This document shows positions 30,032 to 32,419 of a stretch of DNA of 32,419 bases, piece after piece (the stretch's first letter is position 1; each line of letters opens with the position of its first letter). Below the pieces are notes generated by a model. The model was not told the origin of the DNA and made no database searches. It was given only the letters and a program-made list of their open reading frames with translations. The stretch comes from an uncultured Saprospiraceae bacterium. GTDB taxonomy: Bacteria > Bacteroidota > Bacteroidia > Chitinophagales > Saprospiraceae. Location: NCBI GenBank assembly GCA_937967625.1, contig CALCJP010000221.1:1-32419 (forward strand), given 5' to 3'. A program made the translations under genes and the position numbers.

Positions 30032-31101
30032 CGATAAAAGAGATAACCAATTACCTGGAAATGATTGCGCCGGGAGCGTTTCAGGAAGGGTATGATAACT
30101 CGGGGTTGATTGTAGGGAGACCTGAGATGGAGGTGACCGGAGTGGTGGTTTGTTTAGATTCGACGGAGCATGTGATCGACGAGGCGATAGCCAAAAAATG
30201 TAATTTAGTCATCGCTCATCATCCTATAGTATTTAAAGGATTGAAGCGATTCAATGGACGCAACTACGTGGAGCGAACCATCATCAAAGCCATCAAAAAT
30301 GACATAGCCATCTATGCGATTCATACCAATCTGGACAACGTGTTTAGAAAAGGAGTCAATACCAAAATTGCTGAACGAATCGGCTTAGTCAACACCCAAA
30401 TTTTAGCGCCAAAGCAAAACCTCTTAAAGCTTTTTTGTTTTGTCTCTACTGATAAAAGTGATGTTTTAAGAGCCAAACTTTTTGAAGCCAAGGCGGGCGT
30501 AGTGGGGGAGACCACTGACTTGAGTTACGCCTCGCTGGGAGTTGGGACTCAAAAAGGAAGTGGCAGTGGGCAGGTGAAGTTGGAGGTAATCTTTGAGGCG
30601 CATCGAAAAAATCAACTGATTCGACTGCTTCAGGAAAACCTTAGTCCTGATGAACTTGTTTATGATATTGTAAAAATAGAAAATCAAAATCCGCACGTAG
30701 GGTCAGGTATGGTGGGAGATTTGGCGAAAGCCATGAGTCCACTCTCGTTTTTGAAAAAACTGAAGGAATCCATGCGAATTGATTGCATAAAATACACGCG
30801 ACTCCCAGACAAGAACGTGAAGCGAATTGCAGTCTGTGGAGGTTCGGGAGGTTTTTTGTTGCGTCACGCCATTTCCGCGAAAGCGGATGTTTTCATCACT
30901 GCCGATTACAAGTATCATGAGTACTTTGATGCTGACGGTCAGATAGTGATTGCAGACATCGGGCACTACGAAAGCGAGCAATTTACCATTAACCTTATTT
31001 TTGACATATTATCAAAGAAATTTCCTACTTTTGCGCCCGCTTCCGCGGAATCGCGACTATTCAAAACGGAAATCAACACCAATCCAGTTAATTACCTTTA
31101 G
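30028..31101 (+). CDS. Nif3-like dinuclear metal-centre protein (YbgI/YqfO family)
   Basis: A 357-residue member of the Nif3/DUF34 family, whose proteins form toroidal hexamers with a two-metal site. The metal-ligand motifs are in place: [12 protein letters not shown] (about 63-74), HTNLDN (about 98-103) and the C-terminal [10 protein letters not shown] (about 310-319). An insert of roughly 100 residues in the middle (about 125-230) is the extra domain found in the longer YqfO-type members. Often labelled GTP cyclohydrolase 1 type 2, a doubtful name. It overlaps rfaE2 by 4 nt and precedes the zinc-ribbon gene, a frequent Bacteroidota pairing. Hairpins of the GNRA family lie in frame at 30722-30733 (LAKAM), 30874-30887 (ISAKAD) and 31036-31049 (minus strand, ASAES). 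Confidence 0.9.
   Translation: MTIKEITNYLEMIAPGAFQEGYDNSGLIVGRPEMEVTGVVVCLDSTEHVIDEAIAKKCNLVIAHHPIVFKGLKRFNGRNYVERTIIKAIKNDIAIYAIHTNLDNVFRKGVNTKIAERIGLVNTQILAPKQNLLKLFCFVSTDKSDVLRAKLFEAKAGVVGETTDLSYASLGVGTQKGSGSGQVKLEVIFEAHRKNQLIRLLQENLSPDELVYDIVKIENQNPHVGSGMVGDLAKAMSPLSFLKKLKESMRIDCIKYTRLPDKNVKRIAVCGGSGGFLLRHAISAKADVFITADYKYHEYFDADGQIVIADIGHYESEQFTINLIFDILSKKFPTFAPASAESRLFKTEINTNPVNYL
31000..31033 (+). promoter_or_regulatory. Predicted promoter for the zinc-ribbon gene inside the Nif3 3' end
   Basis: TTTG (31000-31003), 22 nt, TACTTTTG (31026-31033), then CGCCCGC. It fits TTTG...TAnnTTTG with slightly long spacing, within the upstream coding region, followed at once by a hairpin at 31036-31049. 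Confidence 0.5.
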
Positions 31102-31106
31102 ATTTA

Positions 31107-31227
31107 ATCAAAATTAAAATGAAAATAAAAGTGAAAAATTAAATTAGTTTAAAGGTTTTCGAATTCTTAAATAGCTAAGAAACAGTCGTTTATCTTTTTG
31201 ATTTTAATTTTCATTTTGATTTTAATT
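31107..31227. repeat. AT-rich repeat pair in the Nif3/zinc-ribbon gap
   Basis: TCAAAATTAAAATGAAAAT (31108-31126) faces the inverted GATTTTAATTTTCATTTTG (31200-31218). The words match the repeats that flank the 142-residue gene at 17720 and 18293. Confidence 0.55.
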
Positions 31228-31252
31228 GAGCAAATTTAAACCAATAAAATAT

Positions 31253-32017
31253 ATGAGTACCGCAACCAAAAATGCCCAAACAGTAGCTGAGAAACTTCGG
31301 TCACTATATGAGTTGCAATTGATTGATTCTGAAACAGACCAAATCGGAATCATGAAGGGAGAGCTTCCAATGGAAGTCAGCGACCTCGAAGACGAAATTG
31401 CTGGTTTGGATAAACGCGTCGAAAAACTTTCGGAGCAAGTAAAGGAAATGCAAGTGGAGATTAGCAATCACACTACCAATATCAAAAATGCCGAGCTTTT
31501 GATTACCAAATATCAAGGGCAGATGGACAACGTGAAAAATAATCGGGAATATGAGGCATTGACCAAAGAGGTCGAAATGCAGCACCTCGAAATCAAACTT
31601 TCTGAAAAACGTATCAGAGAATTTACCGGAACGTTGGAGAGCAAAGAGAAGTCGCTTGACGCAACAAAAGAGCGCTTCAATTTGAAAAAGGAAAACCTTG
31701 AGGTGAAGAAAGCGGAGTTGGATAAGATCATCGAGAAGACCGAAAAGGACGAGGAAAAATTGTCTAAAAAATCTGCTCGTGCGCGCAAGCGAATCGAGGA
31801 GCGTTTGCTAAAAGGATATGACAGTGTTCGCGAATCTTATAGAAACGGTTTGGCAGTGGTGACCATCAGCAGAGAGGCTTGTGGAGGTTGTTTCAATCAG
31901 ATTCCACCACAGCAGCGTTTGGAAGTCGGACAACGCCAAAAAGTAATCACTTGCGAGCACTGCGGACGAATTTTGGTCGATGATGACATCATGAATTCAG
32001 AAGGAGATCCAAAATAA
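31253..32017 (+). CDS. Coiled-coil protein with C-terminal C4-type zinc ribbon
   Basis: I use the ATG at 31253 (254 residues); an in-frame TTG at 31226 lies within an AT-rich repeat. Residues about 5-190 form a long antiparallel coiled coil (EDEIAGLDKRVEKLSEQVKE, YEALTKEVEMQHLEIKLSEK). The C-terminus is the C4 zinc ribbon (PF02591): ACGGCFNQIPPQQRLE with CxxC, then ITCEHCGRILVDD with the second CxxC. Members of this family have been linked to nucleic acid binding and cell-surface phenotypes; no reaction is established. Its regular position behind a Nif3-family gene suggests a joint role, as inferred from that conservation. It ends at a strong terminator. Confidence 0.88.
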   Translation: MSTATKNAQTVAEKLRSLYELQLIDSETDQIGIMKGELPMEVSDLEDEIAGLDKRVEKLSEQVKEMQVEISNHTTNIKNAELLITKYQGQMDNVKNNREYEALTKEVEMQHLEIKLSEKRIREFTGTLESKEKSLDATKERFNLKKENLEVKKAELDKIIEKTEKDEEKLSKKSARARKRIEERLLKGYDSVRESYRNGLAVVTISREACGGCFNQIPPQQRLEVGQRQKVITCEHCGRILVDDDIMNSEGDPK

Positions 32018-32054
32018 ATTCACATTCTTTTAAGTAAGAATCAACAATATATCT

Positions 32055-32088
32055 AAAGCCTTGAAAGTTACTTTCGAGGCTTTTTTTT
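32055..32088 (+). terminator. Intrinsic terminator of the zinc-ribbon gene
   Basis: AAAGCCTTGAAAG / CTTTCGAGGCTTT, 13 pairs with one T.G, loop TTA, followed by eight T. Confidence 0.9.
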
Positions 32089-32098
32089 GTGCCGATGA

Positions 32099-32126
32099 CC
32101 CCCTGACCCCCAAAATTGGGGGAACC
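32099..32126. repeat. G/C palindromic repeat, copy 3
   Basis: CCCCCTGACCCCC, AAAATT, GGGGGAACC. It is inverted relative to copy 4 at 32235-32262; together they flank a 108-nt AT-rich segment. Confidence 0.8.
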
Positions 32127-32234
32127 AAGCGTTGCGACTTTGTAAATAGAAAATTCAACAACTGCAAAACTCTAAATTGAGAATTTGAAGTTTTGTAGAA
32201 TTTGAGATTTTGAAAAAACAAAAGTTGATATTTA

Positions 32235-32262
32235 GGTTCCCCCCAATTTGGGGGTCAGGGGG
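32235..32262. repeat. G/C palindromic repeat, copy 4
   Basis: GGTTCCCCCC, AATTT, GGGGGTCAGGGGG, ending 15 nt before the start codon of the last gene, so it would fall in that gene's leader or promoter. Confidence 0.8.
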
Positions 32263-32277
32263 TAAAATCACTACTTT

Positions 32278-32419
32278 ATGAAAAAACTTCTCTACCTCTC
32301 CCTCGCACTCCTTTTTCCTTTTTGCCTTTTCGGCAAATCGTATTTTGAGTGGACGCCCCAAACCAAGGATGCTTATGATGATGTCATGAGCCTTCGTTTC
32401 GCGGAAGCGAAAATCAAAA
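32278..32419 (+). CDS. Start of an exported protein, truncated by the window end
   Basis: The ATG at 32278 opens a frame with no stop before the window end (47 codons). It begins with a signal peptide (MKKLLYLSLALLFPFCLFGK) and continues SYFEWTPQTKDAYDDVMSLR and FAEAKIK, resembling the N-terminus of Bacteroidota exported TPR-type proteins, but too little is present to name a family. Two hairpins of the GNRA family fall in this short stretch: TTTGCC-TTTTC-GGCAAA at 32321-32337 (five-base loop, over the signal peptide codons LFGK) and TTTCGC-GGAA-GCGAAA at 32397-32412 (encodes FAEAK). Confidence 0.7.
   Translation, partial: MKKLLYLSLALLFPFCLFGKSYFEWTPQTKDAYDDVMSLRFAEAKIK
32397..32412 (+). repeat. 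GNRA-loop hairpin with GGAA loop
   Basis: TTTCGC-GGAA-GCGAAA, six perfect pairs. It differs from 18440-18455 only in the second loop base, which the GNRA rule allows. Confidence 0.7.

Noticed and set aside
1-32419. tRNA or rRNA genes
   Set aside because: I found no T-arm GGTTCGAATCC-type sequence with a matching acceptor stem and no rRNA-like conserved block, although reading by eye could miss a divergent tRNA.

Overview
The window looks like chromosomal DNA of a member of the Bacteroidota, most likely from the Saprospiria (Lewinella/Haliscomenobacter-like). The grounds are type IX secretion C-terminal sorting domains on three large secreted proteins, Bacteroidota-only families (DUF5916, DUF6089, Omp28-like), TAnnTTTG-type -7 promoter elements, and a cysteine-rich HYR-like repeat protein of the kind abundant in Saprospiraceae. 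There are no rRNA or tRNA genes, no intact transposase and no CRISPR array. Genes are mostly short transcription units on both strands, separated by intergenic DNA rich in small inverted repeats.

Layout. 1-3200 (minus strand): an outer-membrane porin, a periplasmic FMN-binding protein, a tiny Cys/Lys-rich protein, then the 23S rRNA methyltransferase rlmB. 3396-6513 (plus): a TIGR01777 epimerase and an Uup-type ABC-F ATPase, separated by a nested inverted-repeat element. 6813-10559: a 1248-residue secreted HYR-like repeat protein with a sorting domain. 10560-11024: a terminator, a probable decayed small gene and a cruciform repeat. 11025-12470 (minus): a conserved ~480-residue protein of unknown function. 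12699-14915: a DUF5916 outer-membrane protein with a structured leader. 15065-17648 (minus): PanE-like reductase and DinB-like protein in one operon, then a DUF6089/PorG-like protein. 17847-20872: a small conserved His-containing protein, DUF2461 (minus), a cyclase-family hydrolase and a TPR membrane protein. 20940-23476 (minus): a membrane-anchored coiled-coil/HhH protein and an M16 peptidase. 23838-24593: TonB. 25027-29374: two tandemly duplicated secreted Omp28-like proteins. 29546-32017: rfaE2, a Nif3-family protein and a coiled-coil zinc-ribbon protein. 32278-end: the start of an exported protein that runs off the window.

The most unusual signal is not a gene. About 28 short hairpins are dispersed through the window, each about 16 nt, with the form TTTNNC-GNRA-GNNAAA. 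The stem sequence changes from copy to copy but stays paired. The loop is almost always GAAA, sometimes GGAA or GTAA, and is always closed by C-G. Every imperfect pair I found is a T.G (G.U in RNA) when read on the GNRA strand, never a C.A. Eleven copies have a perfect six-pair stem and a GAAA loop, where chance predicts roughly 0.06. Many lie 15-160 nt upstream of start codons, and some sit inside reading frames. This looks like a mobile or selected structured element that I cannot assign to a named family.

Several other repeat families occupy gene junctions: CCCCCTGACCCCC palindromes, GGCGCGTAGCGACAT nested repeats, CGAGAGTTCGAGA repeats, AT-rich ATGAAAATTAAAAT repeats and GACGCGGA cruciforms. 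Two of them provide the stop codon of the adjacent gene.
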